In this document: positions 1 to 8,873 of the stretch, one piece after another
How the letters are laid out: every line of letters starts with the position of its first letter
How positions within the stretch are numbered: position 1 is the first letter of the stretch
Origin: Alkalihalobacillus sp. LMS39
GTDB taxonomy: Bacteria; Bacillota; Bacilli; Bacillales; Bacillaceae_F
Direction: 5' to 3'
Assembly (NCBI RefSeq): GCF_022812285.1
Contig: NZ_CP093300.1
Span: 3,596,001-3,660,000 of the forward strand
DNA length: 64,000 nucleotides
Notes under the pieces: model-generated
The model's input: only the letters and a program-made list of their open reading frames with translations
Databases searched by the model: none
What the model was told of the DNA's origin: nothing
Translations under genes and position numbers: made by a program

Positions 1-1487
1 TGAGATTTCCAATTTTCAACCGCTTTTTCAAAGCCGTCTTTGTCAATTTGTCCTAAAATATATTGGATAGTTGCATCGTCAATCAGTTGCTTTAATCGAT
101 CTCCATCTTGAATGAATGTGTCAGAATCTAGTGTGACTGTTGGGTCTGAAATTAAATAGTCATTATTTTCAAGAACAAGCTCATCTGCTTTTTGGCGAAC
201 TTCATAATCAGTATAAAGCTCATAGCGGCCTGTTGTTTCTGGTTCACCAATTTCCATTGTTAAATATGGACGGATCTCACGGTCAATGATAGCTTGGTCT
301 GCGATATAAACTGCTTTTCCGTCTTGGACTTCATAATGCTCTCCTTCAATTCCCCAGTAAAGTGTGTTCATTACATCAGGTGAAGCTAATTTGTCATAGA
401 ATCCAAGAATTTTTAGTAAATCTTCTTCAGTTTGCACTGATGATTTCGGGAACATCATTACTTCACTAAATCCAGGAATAGCCCAAACACCAAATTCACC
501 ATGTGGCCCTTCGACATGATTATGAACATCAAATTCCACATCTGGGTTAAGAGCCACTGCATCGTTGTAAATGGTATTCACATCTTGCATCGAACCTACA
601 TAAACACCAGCCGTACCATTTGCCACCATGGCTACTTGGTCGGTCTTACTTGTTACAGGGAAATCTTGGTTAATGTATCGATTCGAATGCATTTCTCGGT
701 AGAAATCCAATGTTTGCATATACTCATCAAACATAAATTCAGGCAGTAGCTCCCCGTCTTTTACACCCCATTCATGTGGTGTTCCAAACCAAGATGCAAT
801 CGTTTTAAACCCACCATAAATTAAATCACTACGGTCTGCTAAACCAATTGTGTCATCTTTTCCAGAATCATTCGGATCATCCTCTGTAAAAGCACGAACC
901 ATTTCCATAAATTCATCCGTAGTTGTTGGCGCCTCTAACCCTAAATGGTCAGCCCAGTCTTTTCGGTAAATGATCCCTTGTCGAGATAATGGTCTACCTT
1001 GATAAACCCCATAAATTTTCCCATCAATTGTTGTGTTTGCCATAATTTCGTCATTTAAATTATTTAAATTTTCAAATTGATCTAGGTACGGCCCAATTTC
1101 CCAAAATTGGTCATTTCGAATGGCATCTTTAAATTGGTTCATTTGAGCAAAGCCGATTCGGACAGAATCTGGGAAAGAACCTGTTGCAAAAGCTGTGTTT
1201 AAACGCTCGTCGTAATTATCATCTGGCACCCATTGAATATCAAGCTTATACCCCGTTTTCTCTTCAATCAGCTCTTGTATCTTTTTATCTGGTGTTTCAG
1301 GTGTATGAAGATTTGTCATAATAGAAATTTCAAATGGTTCTTCTGAATCCGTCTGCTCTGTTGCGTCATTTGTTTTACTATCATTATTATTCGATGTATT
1401 TTCACTACTGTTACTACAAGCTGAAAGTAAGGCTAAAACAAGAAAAAACATACAAAACATGCTAAACGTAATTTTTGATTTAAACAT
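1..1487 (-). CDS. LplA-type sugar-binding lipoprotein, C-terminus cut off by window edge
   Basis: This is the extracellular solute-binding protein of a sugar ABC importer. About 495 residues are readable from the ATG at 1487, and the reading frame runs off the left edge, so the last residues are missing. A hydrophobic signal peptide ends in a lipobox (LLSAC, Cys24), followed by a Ser/Asn/Asp-rich linker, as expected for a lipid-anchored protein outside the membrane. Length and sequence style match the B. subtilis LplA/YtcQ group (about 500 aa), which carries complex oligosaccharides. Permease genes would be expected beyond the edge. A perfect 14-bp palindrome sits about 100 bp upstream and is shared with uxaC, which suggests uronide-type substrates; the substrate itself is inferred. 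Confidence 0.85.
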   Translation of the reverse strand, partial: MFKSKITFSMFCMFFLVLALLSACSNSSENTSNNNDSKTNDATEQTDSEEPFEISIMTNLHTPETPDKKIQELIEEKTGYKLDIQWVPDDNYDERLNTAFATGSFPDSVRIGFAQMNQFKDAIRNDQFWEIGPYLDQFENLNNLNDEIMANTTIDGKIYGVYQGRPLSRQGIIYRKDWADHLGLEAPTTTDEFMEMVRAFTEDDPNDSGKDDTIGLADRSDLIYGGFKTIASWFGTPHEWGVKDGELLPEFMFDEYMQTLDFYREMHSNRYINQDFPVTSKTDQVAMVANGTAGVYVGSMQDVNTIYNDAVALNPDVEFDVHNHVEGPHGEFGVWAIPGFSEVMMFPKSSVQTEEDLLKILGFYDKLASPDVMNTLYWGIEGEHYEVQDGKAVYIADQAIIDREIRPYLTMEIGEPETTGRYELYTDYEVRQKADELVLENNDYLISDPTVTLDSDTFIQDGDRLKQLIDDATIQYILGQIDKDGFEKAVENWKS

Positions 1488-1589
1488 TTACAAACCCCCA
1501 TTTTTTGTTTTCAACTTTTATCTTCATGTAAAACTTGCCCTTTGTAACCCCTTTCAAAAATCACCGCCCCCTACGTTTTTTCAAGAAAG

Positions 1590-1603
1590 TAACAACGTTG
1601 TTA
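1590..1603. promoter_or_regulatory. Perfect palindrome TAACAACGTTGTTA, probable LacI-type operator
   Basis: The 14-bp sequence is its own reverse complement with a central CG, the typical form of LacI-family operators. It lies about 100 bp before the lipoprotein start at 1487. The identical core occurs at 8099-8112 in front of uxaC, so both units probably answer to one ExuR/KdgR-like uronate repressor not encoded here. Confidence 0.6.
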
Positions 1604-1742
1604 ATGAAAATAATAGAGGAAACAATTGGTGAAGTACATAATCAACAACTCATATTGTAAGCCCTTACACCATTTGCTTTTCAATCATTTGTTACGATCT
1701 AACATAATGATTATCCTGTTCATTCCCCTTTTTTAAGGAAAC

Positions 1743-1793
1743 AAAAAGACATCGGAAGTTTAGTTTTTTATCGACAACCAAACTTTCTGATGC
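1743..1793 (-). terminator. Rho-independent terminator of the AraC-type regulator gene
   Basis: A long imperfect stem (GCATCAGAAAGTTT paired with AAACTTCCGATGTC on the minus strand) followed by a T-run lies 10 bp beyond the stop codon of the 1803-4103 gene. Confidence 0.7.
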
Positions 1794-1802
1794 CTTCTAT
1801 TT

Positions 1803-4103
1803 CTATGGTGTCTTTTTATATTTTTCACGGTATTGTCCTGGTGTCATATGTTCCTGTTTTTTAAAAGAACGAATAAAGTTTTGTGGATTTTTATATTGCA
1901 ATCTTTCGGCTATTTCCTTTACCGTCATATTCGTTTCCATCAACCATTGTTTTGCAATCGTAAAGCGATACATCGATAAATATTCTGTAAATGTGTAATT
2001 TGTTTCCTGTTTAAAAACACTACTTAAGTAATTTGCATTATAGTGGAGATGGGCTGCGCATTCTTCTAACGTAATATCTTGATCGTAATTTTTTTGAATG
2101 AGGTCAATCATTTTTTCTGATAAATTTTGAAATTGTGATTCACGGCGATCGTGAAACACTCGAATTAATGGCGTAATGAGCCTATCTGTGAACCATTGTT
2201 CGATTTGTTCTTTCGTATGAAAATCCAATAGTTCTTCGTATAAAGAGGAATGTTGAACATTAATTTGTTGAAAGCTAATGCCACTTTCTTGTTTAATAAT
2301 CAATAGATTATTTAACAACCGCATCATCGCAACCTGATATTCCTTTGGTGATTGTGTATTTTTAAATGCTTTTGACATCCACTCTGACAAGAGCTGAGCC
2401 GCTTTTTCCTTATCTGCCAACTTAATTGCTTCCACTAATTCTTCTTCTGTTCGTTTTGGATAATCAAATAAAACTGTATGTTTTCCTGAATTTACTGTAC
2501 TAAAGTGAACGATGACACCGTGCCCTAATTGCATTCGATGCTTCAATGCTTCAATACCTTCTTTGTATCCTCGTTTTGCTTCTTTTAATTCCGTGAATGG
2601 TAGACTAATTCCAATACTAACCGATATTTTTAACAGCTGACTAATATTCGTTTGGATTTTTTCGGTCAAATTATACACAAGGTCTTCGTTGTTGGATTGC
2701 TTATCAAAACCAAGGACCATAACCATAATTTGGTCAATCCAGACGACAGGAAACCTCTTTGTTTTCTGCACCGTTTCTTCTACAATATTCTTAATTGCAA
2801 AAGACATTTTTTCATGGTCAAAGCTCTCCAATTCCTGATTATCAACATTATCCACGGTTAATGTACAAATCACCATTTCTCTCCAATTCATCGTTATCTC
2901 TTCTAATTGAAAGTACTGGAGATTATCTTGAATTTCATTCGTTTTATAATGGCCTGTGAATAGTCTCGTTATAAACAGTGACTTTAACTGTTGTGTATGC
3001 TCTCGTAACTCCAACTCAAGAGATGAATTAGACGAAAATAACTCATTAATATGAGATTCGATAATTTCTAACTCATTCTTTTGTTTATCTTTTTCTTCAT
3101 TTGGCCATCTTTCTTCCAAATAAGCAACAAGTTTATTGACTGGAGAATAAAGTTTCTTGCTTATAATCCATATATAAAGACAACATGTTAACACAATAAA
3201 AGTAATCATTAAAAATGTAATGAGACCGATTTTTTTGCTTTCACTTGTAAGAATATCAATCGAGTTAAACGAAATATAATACCATTGATTAAAATCTGAT
3301 TGTTGATATGTGACAGCATAAGGATAATTTTTTGAATGAACATTGAACTGTCCTGACTGATCTGTAAAGCCTTCTAACGAATCAATGTAATGAGTATCAA
3401 CAAGTGATTGACCGATAAGCTCCGGGTCTCGATGGACGAGGATACGAAACTGTTCATCTGTTATCATTACTTCATCAGAAAGTTCATCCACATTTATCAT
3501 CTCAGCTAAACTACAAGTCGAAATATTCGTAAAAGCTAACCCATATTTTGCACTTCGTTTTGGTGGAAGCTTTTTGACTAAGCTAATTGTATTTGGACAA
3601 TCACTCACAACAAGTGGCGATTCAAATTGCTGCTCATCAAGCAAAATCCATGTTGTATTGTGTTCTAAATCGAGATAAGACAGGTAGACGTCTTTATCTG
3701 GATGCTCATCTAAGCGAGATAATCCGGCATTATTCACAAGCCAGTCTTCTTGAAAATTGAGTAAAATGACTTCATCCACTTTCGTATAATAAGAGCGAAT
3801 ATTACTTAATTCTTGTCGTAAATCGCGATAAATTGAAAAATCTTCTCCCAATAAAGGTCGCCTAATGACAGCCTCCATTAACGAGGAATCAATCGTGTTG
3901 CTTACAGTATGATGCACAGTTACGAGTACTTGTTCTACATTCGATTGAATCTGTCGAATGACTTCGACTTTTTCTTGATTAACCTTTTCTTGTATATGTT
4001 TTGAAGATTGATAATAGGAAAATACCCCTACAATAATGACAGGGATGATACTAATAATACTGGCAAACACGATTAGTTTTGTTAGCAAACTTTGATTTTT
4101 CAT
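1803..4103 (-). CDS. Membrane-bound AraC-family transcriptional regulator (YtdP/YesN-like)
   Basis: A 766-residue regulator with an N-terminal membrane helix (about residues 10-30), an extracytoplasmic Cache-like sensor region to about residue 290, a second membrane helix (about 293-315), a cytoplasmic linker with a degenerate GGDEF-like middle part and a C-terminal AraC double helix-turn-helix in the last 105 residues. This layout matches the YtdP-type proteins found beside lplA/ytcQ sugar transporters in Bacillus. It probably senses an extracellular sugar or the loaded binding protein and activates the transporter gene directly downstream (1-1487). It is flanked by terminators on both sides, so it is its own transcript. 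Confidence 0.85.
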   Translation of the reverse strand: MKNQSLLTKLIVFASIISIIPVIIVGVFSYYQSSKHIQEKVNQEKVEVIRQIQSNVEQVLVTVHHTVSNTIDSSLMEAVIRRPLLGEDFSIYRDLRQELSNIRSYYTKVDEVILLNFQEDWLVNNAGLSRLDEHPDKDVYLSYLDLEHNTTWILLDEQQFESPLVVSDCPNTISLVKKLPPKRSAKYGLAFTNISTCSLAEMINVDELSDEVMITDEQFRILVHRDPELIGQSLVDTHYIDSLEGFTDQSGQFNVHSKNYPYAVTYQQSDFNQWYYISFNSIDILTSESKKIGLITFLMITFIVLTCCLYIWIISKKLYSPVNKLVAYLEERWPNEEKDKQKNELEIIESHINELFSSNSSLELELREHTQQLKSLFITRLFTGHYKTNEIQDNLQYFQLEEITMNWREMVICTLTVDNVDNQELESFDHEKMSFAIKNIVEETVQKTKRFPVVWIDQIMVMVLGFDKQSNNEDLVYNLTEKIQTNISQLLKISVSIGISLPFTELKEAKRGYKEGIEALKHRMQLGHGVIVHFSTVNSGKHTVLFDYPKRTEEELVEAIKLADKEKAAQLLSEWMSKAFKNTQSPKEYQVAMMRLLNNLLIIKQESGISFQQINVQHSSLYEELLDFHTKEQIEQWFTDRLITPLIRVFHDRRESQFQNLSEKMIDLIQKNYDQDITLEECAAHLHYNANYLSSVFKQETNYTFTEYLSMYRFTIAKQWLMETNMTVKEIAERLQYKNPQNFIRSFKKQEHMTPGQYREKYKKTP

Positions 4104-4250
4104 TTTAAGCCTCCCTTCAACCTAATACCTTCCTACCAATCGTTGAAAGGGTTTTCATTTTATTACAAAAAAATATTTGGATTTGGAAATTACATAATAT
4201 TTTGTTAATTATACCATGTATTTTTAAAGGTATGTCTAGAAAAAAATACA

Positions 4251-4298
4251 AAAAGAGTCGGTTGTTCCTACCTAAAAGAAGTAGAATACCGACTTTTT
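4251..4298 (-). terminator. Terminator at the end of the uxaC operon
   Basis: The arms AGTCGGT and ACCGACT close a hairpin with a T-run on both sides, 13 bp after the stop codon at 4311. It separates the uronate operon from the downstream regulator gene. Confidence 0.75.
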
Positions 4299-4310
4299 CC
4301 TCATAATTTT

Positions 4311-5135
4311 TTATACACTTTGCCTGATAGCTTCAATATAGTGCTTTGTTTCTATCATTTGTTCTCGATTCGTATGTTCAAGAATGACATCACAATTCGG
4401 CTTATACTTTTCTAGTAGTTTCATATATAGTGCAAGATTCATATCACCTTGTCCAGGGGTAACCGTTTTTAATATTCCCTCATCGGTTAGCTTCCGGTCT
4501 TTAAGATGTCCGGCAATAATCCGTGGGCCTAAAAGTTCAAATGCTTCCCTTATTACATCATCTTGTCTTGAAAAATTTACTGATATTAATAGGTTTCCTG
4601 GATCGATGATTACGCCAAAACTTGAACTGTTCAACTCGTCTAATACGTGTTTTAACGTTTTTGCATTATCAATTAAATGCCCATCAGCAGGTTCTATTCC
4701 AATTATTACTCCCCATTTTTCAGCTTCTTTTTCTAATTCTATAAGAGTTGCTTTTAATGTCAGCCAATCTTCTTCTGTTCGATCCTGCTCTGCCATTTTC
4801 CCTACTTCAACCGCTACAACCGCTGCTCCAAATTTCGGAGCATACTGAAGTGCTTCTTTGAAACGGACGATATTTTCTCTTCTTTTCACTTCATCTCTTT
4901 CAAATAGATGGACATAACAAGCTAAAATTGAAATGGCTACACCATTTTTTTCAAACTCTTTTACTATTTTTCTAACTAAACCAGGGTTCAAATAACCTGG
5001 TTTTTCAAACGGATAGTCACTACATGCTTTCCAAAGTGCTAGTTGAACATGTTCAAAACCACAACTACCAATCTCTTTTGCCAATTGTTGATAAGGTTTT
5101 TTTCCGAATAAATGAGCCAACACACCGACAGTCAT
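4311..5135 (-). CDS. Sugar phosphate isomerase/epimerase family protein (TIM barrel)
   Basis: A 274-residue xylose-isomerase-like TIM-barrel protein. The metal-binding residues of the family are visible in order: Glu in GIEPADG, Asp in IIDPGN, His in AGHLKD and Glu in ILEHTN near the C-terminus. Members isomerise or epimerise keto-sugars or cyclitols. It is the last gene of the uxaC operon, 12 bp after the esterase gene, with a good AGGAGG site. A role in converting an unusual uronate or deoxy-sugar from pectin is inferred; the exact substrate cannot be read from the sequence. Confidence 0.8.
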   Translation of the reverse strand: MTVGVLAHLFGKKPYQQLAKEIGSCGFEHVQLALWKACSDYPFEKPGYLNPGLVRKIVKEFEKNGVAISILACYVHLFERDEVKRRENIVRFKEALQYAPKFGAAVVAVEVGKMAEQDRTEEDWLTLKATLIELEKEAEKWGVIIGIEPADGHLIDNAKTLKHVLDELNSSSFGVIIDPGNLLISVNFSRQDDVIREAFELLGPRIIAGHLKDRKLTDEGILKTVTPGQGDMNLALYMKLLEKYKPNCDVILEHTNREQMIETKHYIEAIRQSV

Positions 5136-5147
5136 ATGTTCCTCCTC

Positions 5148-5801
5148 TTATAATAGCTTTTGAGATTGAAGATTTCTTACAATTAATTTCGATATTGTTC
5201 TCGCTCCTAATTCTGAAAAATGGGTATCGTCTTGAATACCGTCTTCATAATTAGAATGATTCCGTGGTGGAAGCCACATAAATAATGTTTTCAATTCCTT
5301 TGGGCCGATGTTCTCAAACAAAACTTTACTTTCTTTCGTTACATCAATCATCGCTACCTTCTCCGACTGAGCAAGCTCTCGAATGGCAACAGGATAGTCT
5401 CCATGTGTCTCAACAAATCGCCCGTCTTCTGTAAAACTTCGCCTTTGAACCGGTGTTAGTAAAATCGGAGTGACCCCATTCGTCCTTGCACTTGAAATAT
5501 ACTCCTTTAAGTATTGCTTAAATGTTGAAAAAGGGGTTGTAAATCGCTCATCTTGTTTTGCATCATTATGTCCAAATTGAATAAGTAATAAATCACCTTG
5601 TTTAAAGTATTGCTCCATTTTTTGTAATCTACCTTCCTCTATGAAGCTTTTTGAACTTCTTCCGGAAAAGGCAAAATTTCTTACGGTTACACCAAATAAG
5701 TAGTCACCAATAACTTGCCCCCATCCTGTCATTGGTGTACGGTCTTGCGAATAGGTTGATGCGGTTGAATCACCAGCGATAAAAAGCTGTTTCCCTGCCA
5801 T
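5148..5801 (-). CDS. Rhamnogalacturonan acetylesterase-like SGNH hydrolase
   Basis: A 217-residue serine esterase of the SGNH/GDSL superfamily. The nucleophile block GDSTAS lies at residues 10-15, the oxyanion Asn in FGHNDAK near residue 78, and the catalytic Asp/His pair in DDTHFSELGA near the C-terminus. This pattern and length fit the RhgT/YesY group, which removes acetyl groups from rhamnogalacturonan I oligosaccharides. No signal peptide is present, so it should act on imported oligomers in the cytoplasm. It lies 17 bp downstream of the dehydrogenase gene inside the uronate operon, which supports a pectin role. Confidence 0.85.
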   Translation of the reverse strand: MAGKQLFIAGDSTASTYSQDRTPMTGWGQVIGDYLFGVTVRNFAFSGRSSKSFIEEGRLQKMEQYFKQGDLLLIQFGHNDAKQDERFTTPFSTFKQYLKEYISSARTNGVTPILLTPVQRRSFTEDGRFVETHGDYPVAIRELAQSEKVAMIDVTKESKVLFENIGPKELKTLFMWLPPRNHSNYEDGIQDDTHFSELGARTISKLIVRNLQSQKLL

Positions 5802-5818
5802 CGCTCTCCTCCCCTATG

Positions 5819-6565
5819 TTACTGCAAAATATCAGTAGTATTTTCTTGCGATACAAAACCAAGTTCTTCTTTCGCTAATGCCATATCCCATGGCTTTCCT
5901 GGATTATCTGAAACACCATAATACGTTCCAAACGATTGGTCAGATTCTATGGCTACCGTAAACAACCCGACGACATCGGTTTGTGAGAGCAATGTTTTTT
6001 GAAGGCGTTCATTCGATTCAACCTCTTCTTTTGTCACACCTTTTGGAACAGAGCCAATGCGGATATTCATAACCGATATATTTTCTTCTGTTGAGAATAA
6101 ATATCCTAGTTGTTCAGATGCATACTTTAGGACGCCATAAACTCCTTTAGAACGCGGAACATCGTCCGTTGTAATTTCACGTCCAAGCAAGGAAACGCCA
6201 TCAAGTTCATACACATCTGTAACATGATTAGAAGAAGCAAAAATCACTTTAGGAATTCCTTTTTGTATTGCCGTATAGAACAAATAATACGAAGCTTTAA
6301 AAAAGATATCGGTCATTCGTTCAAACGTATCAACTTCTGAAATCGCATGGGACGATTCTGTATTTAATAAATTAATGAGGACATCTGCTTTTGGCATTTT
6401 ATTTTGGATGTCTTTTCTATCGGTAGCATCCACTGAAATAAAAGTAGTGTACATCCCAATTGGCTTCTTTTTGTCCATAATGATGACATCATATTTATCT
6501 GACAGTCCATTCGCTAAAATTTGACCTACTGTCCCTGAACCACCAACTAATACGACTGCTTTCAT
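5819..6565 (-). CDS. NAD(P)-dependent epimerase/dehydratase, uronate dehydrogenase-like
   Basis: A 248-residue extended short-chain dehydrogenase. It has a Rossmann glycine motif GGSGTVGQ at the N-terminus, an FASS strand and a YGVLKYASE block carrying the Tyr-x-x-x-Lys pair. The ATG at 6565 is chosen because it opens directly into the Rossmann strand and has AAAGGA upstream; a longer frame reaches 6613 without a better site. Its place between uxaC and an RG acetylesterase and its size suggest uronate dehydrogenase (oxidation of galacturonate or glucuronate to the aldarolactone), but a sugar epimerase remains possible. Confidence 0.75.
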   Translation of the reverse strand: MKAVVLVGGSGTVGQILANGLSDKYDVIIMDKKKPIGMYTTFISVDATDRKDIQNKMPKADVLINLLNTESSHAISEVDTFERMTDIFFKASYYLFYTAIQKGIPKVIFASSNHVTDVYELDGVSLLGREITTDDVPRSKGVYGVLKYASEQLGYLFSTEENISVMNIRIGSVPKGVTKEEVESNERLQKTLLSQTDVVGLFTVAIESDQSFGTYYGVSDNPGKPWDMALAKEELGFVSQENTTDILQ

Positions 6566-6676
6566 ACTTTTACCCGTCCTTTCTATTTCGATATAGAAAT
6601 AGTATTTCAACAAAGGGCAGAAAATATGAAAGTCGTGTGCGACCTAAGCCAATTGCTAATGATAAAGATCAGGTTG

Positions 6677-8083
6677 TTATTTAATAGAAAAATAGTTTTT
6701 CGCATTAGTGAAACAAATATCTTGAACCATTTTCCCAATTAATTGATAATCATTTGGTACTTCGCCTTTTTCGATCCAAGTCCCAAGTAAATCACATAAT
6801 ATTCGGCGGAAATATTCATGTCTAGGGTATGAAAGAAAGCTTCTTGAATCGGTTAACATTCCAATAAAGCTACTCAACAACCCCAGATTTGCTAAATCTG
6901 ACATTTGTTTGACCATACCCTCTTTTTGATCATTAAACCACCAACCTGAGCCAAACTGGAGTTTACCCTTTATACCACTTCCTTGAAAATTTCCAATCGC
7001 TGTACCAATCACATAATTATATATCGGATTTAGGTGATACAAAATCGTTTTTGGTAATTCATTTTGTTTGTCGAGCTCATTCAAAAAACCATTTAATGAT
7101 TTCGCTAATGGGAGGTCATGAATGGAATCGAACCCTGTATCTGGACCTAATGTTTCAAACATTCTCTCATTATTGTTTCGGATCGCTCCAATATGAAGTT
7201 GCATCGCCCATCCTAAAGAAGCATACAGTCTTCCTAAATAAAGAAGGGTATACGTTTTATACTTCATTTCTTCTTGAATTGAAATCGCTTCTCCATTCCA
7301 TACTTTCGTAAAAATACGAGATGCCTCTTCATAAGTACACGGTTCAAACGGAATATTTTCAATGCCATGATCAGAAATGTGGCACCCGACTTCGTTAAAA
7401 AAATGAGCTCGTTTTTCAAGAGCCGTTAATACATCTTTATATTCTTTAATTGAGATTTCCGCAGCTTCTCCAAGTTTTCCAATGTACTCTTTAAATTTTG
7501 GACGGGAAATTTCAACGGCTTTATCCGGACGAAATGTCGGCACAACTTTTGTTGTTATCGCTTCATTATTTTTTATTGTAAGATGATGTTCTAATGAATC
7601 AACGGGGTCATCCGTAGTGCCAACAACTTCAACTTTAAATTTTTGTAATAACGACTGTGTTCTAAACTCTTCCAGCTCCAGTAAGCGATTACATTGTAGC
7701 CACACTTCTTCACTCGTCTCTTCACTTAGGAGTACGTCCAGATTAAAATAACGCTTTAGCTCCATATGTGTCCAATGATACAAGGGATTACCAATCGTAT
7801 GAGGAACCACTTTTGCCCATTGTTCAAACTTATCCTTATCTGATGCATTACCTGTAATGAAATGCTCATCGACCCCAAACGTTCGCATCGCTCTCCATTT
7901 ATAGTGGTCTCCTTCTAACCAAATTTCATATAAGTTTGAAAAGGAACGATTTTCGGCTATGTCTTTCGGACTTAAATGGCAATGATAATCATAAATTGGC
8001 ATAGCTTTCGCAAAGTTATGATACAATTCTTTCCCAGCGCTATTGTGTAACATAAAATCTTCGTGAATAAACGATATTTTCAT
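6677..8083 (-). CDS. uxaC: Glucuronate/galacturonate isomerase
   Basis: A 468-residue uronate isomerase (amidohydrolase fold), close to the usual 470. It converts D-galacturonate to tagaturonate and D-glucuronate to fructuronate, the first step of the isomerase route. Recognisable parts are the N-terminal PIYDYHCHLSP metal motif, the GTTDDPVDSLEHH block, and the C-terminal LTDSRSF and HEYFRRILCDLLG segments. The ATG at 8083 follows an AGGGGG ribosome site by six bases and is preferred over an upstream TTG inside the operator. It is the first gene of a four-gene operon, with a palindromic operator directly in front. Confidence 0.95.
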   Translation of the reverse strand: MKISFIHEDFMLHNSAGKELYHNFAKAMPIYDYHCHLSPKDIAENRSFSNLYEIWLEGDHYKWRAMRTFGVDEHFITGNASDKDKFEQWAKVVPHTIGNPLYHWTHMELKRYFNLDVLLSEETSEEVWLQCNRLLELEEFRTQSLLQKFKVEVVGTTDDPVDSLEHHLTIKNNEAITTKVVPTFRPDKAVEISRPKFKEYIGKLGEAAEISIKEYKDVLTALEKRAHFFNEVGCHISDHGIENIPFEPCTYEEASRIFTKVWNGEAISIQEEMKYKTYTLLYLGRLYASLGWAMQLHIGAIRNNNERMFETLGPDTGFDSIHDLPLAKSLNGFLNELDKQNELPKTILYHLNPIYNYVIGTAIGNFQGSGIKGKLQFGSGWWFNDQKEGMVKQMSDLANLGLLSSFIGMLTDSRSFLSYPRHEYFRRILCDLLGTWIEKGEVPNDYQLIGKMVQDICFTNAKNYFSIK

Positions 8084-8095
8084 TGTAATCCCCCT

Positions 8096-8115
8096 AAATA
8101 ACAACGTTGTTATTT
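8096..8115. promoter_or_regulatory. Perfect 20-bp palindromic operator before uxaC
   Basis: A 20-bp perfect palindrome whose central 14 bases are TAACAACGTTGTTA, 12 bp upstream of the uxaC ATG and immediately downstream of the predicted -10. A repressor bound here would block transcription start. The 14-bp core recurs at 1590-1603. Confidence 0.75.
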
Positions 8116-8118
8116 TGT

Positions 8119-8147
8119 ATTAAAGAAAATTAAAAAGATTGTGTCAC
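8119..8147 (-). promoter_or_regulatory. Probable sigma-A promoter of the uxaC operon
   Basis: On the minus strand GTGACA (8147-8142) and TTTAAT (8124-8119) are separated by 17 bp, and the palindromic operator follows within four bases. Confidence 0.55.
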
Positions 8148-8523
8148 TACTTATTATCTTACCTTAAATTTCCTTTTATTACAATCGAAAACTCCTATTC
8201 TCTGAAAAAATATGACCCTCGAACAAGATTTACAGAATGCGGTGAAAGATATCAAAACGCATTTTTATTTGTCGGAATACTAACAGAACAATTTAATGAG
8301 TCGTTTTTTTGATGAAACAACGATTCGGCTCGGCGCAAACCAAATATACAAAGCTAAATAATACTATGAGAAAAAATCTGGTTCACAAAATACAAAAAAA
8401 CGCTCGACATTGTTTATAAACTCCAACAATTCCATCATACAAAACAATGATAAAAGGCTTCCGAATCCTTTTTTCGCTTGGACGACTAATTGCTCCATTT
8501 ACGATTCCTTAGACAATTCTCTT

Positions 8524-8682
8524 CGCTTTTACTCTTGTTTTGTAACAATAGAACTCTTCTATTGGACACTTCTCTCCGATTTTACTCTTGTTTTGTCCAA
8601 TAGAACCTTTCTATTGGACACTTCTCTCTGATTTTGCACTCGTTTTATCTTATAGAACCTTCCTATTAGACACTTCTTACTC
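8524..8682. repeat. Three tandem units of a 52-53 bp hairpin repeat
   Basis: Three imperfect copies of a unit built from ATTTTACTCTTGTTTTGTCC, AATAGAAC and TTCTATTGGACACTTCTC. TTCTATTGGACA and TGTCCAATAGAA are inverted, so each junction can form a hairpin. A single dispersed copy with the same arms is at 53918-53966. Small open frames across it are periodic artefacts. Confidence 0.7.
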
Positions 8683-8770
8683 AAAACCACTCTGTTTGTC
8701 CTTCATCGAACTCTATAACACTCAATTCAAACACCCTCCTTTAAAGAAACATGGGAGCGTCTTTTCGTTT

Positions 8771-8800
8771 CTAGAATAAGCTTTCAAAGCTTCACTGCAA
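8771..8800. repeat. Dispersed repeat with AAGCTTTCAAAGCTT palindrome
   Basis: Begins CTAGAATAAGC and contains the 15-bp odd-centred palindrome AAGCTTTCAAAGCTT. Related copies are at 18761-18810, 41591-41641 and (diverged) 42022-42060. Confidence 0.65.
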
Positions 8801-8821
8801 TATCAAAATTTTTCTTTTATT

Positions 8822-8863
8822 TAAAAAACAAAAGTGAGCCCCTAGTACTAAAAGAGACTCACT
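8822..8863 (-). terminator. Terminator of the first mannan-locus binding-protein gene
   Basis: AGTGAG and CTCACT arms enclose a loop, with a T-rich tract downstream on the minus strand, just after the stop codon at 8874. Confidence 0.65.
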
Positions 8864-8873
8864 TCGATTTTGC

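Larger units (their letters stand above)
1488..1802. other. Intergenic region between regulator and lipoprotein genes
   Basis: No credible coding sequence. It holds the terminator of the upstream regulator gene (1743-1793), the palindromic operator at 1590-1603 and AT-rich DNA in which I could not place a convincing -35/-10 pair. Confidence 0.6.
8148..8873. other. Long non-coding stretch with repeats and a possible decayed fragment
   Basis: No intact gene. Bases about 8210-8400 read on the plus strand as short coding-like pieces (for example TLEQDLQNAVKDIKTHF) broken by several stops, which may be a decayed gene of unknown type. Bases 8524-8682 are a tandem hairpin repeat, 8771-8800 a dispersed AAGCTTTCAAAGCTT repeat and 8822-8863 a terminator. 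Confidence 0.5.

Noticed and set aside
8410-8779. Two short plus-strand frames of 73 and 63 codons
   Set aside because: They run through the tandem 52-53 bp repeat, have periodic sequences such as FYWTLLSDF and no ribosome sites.
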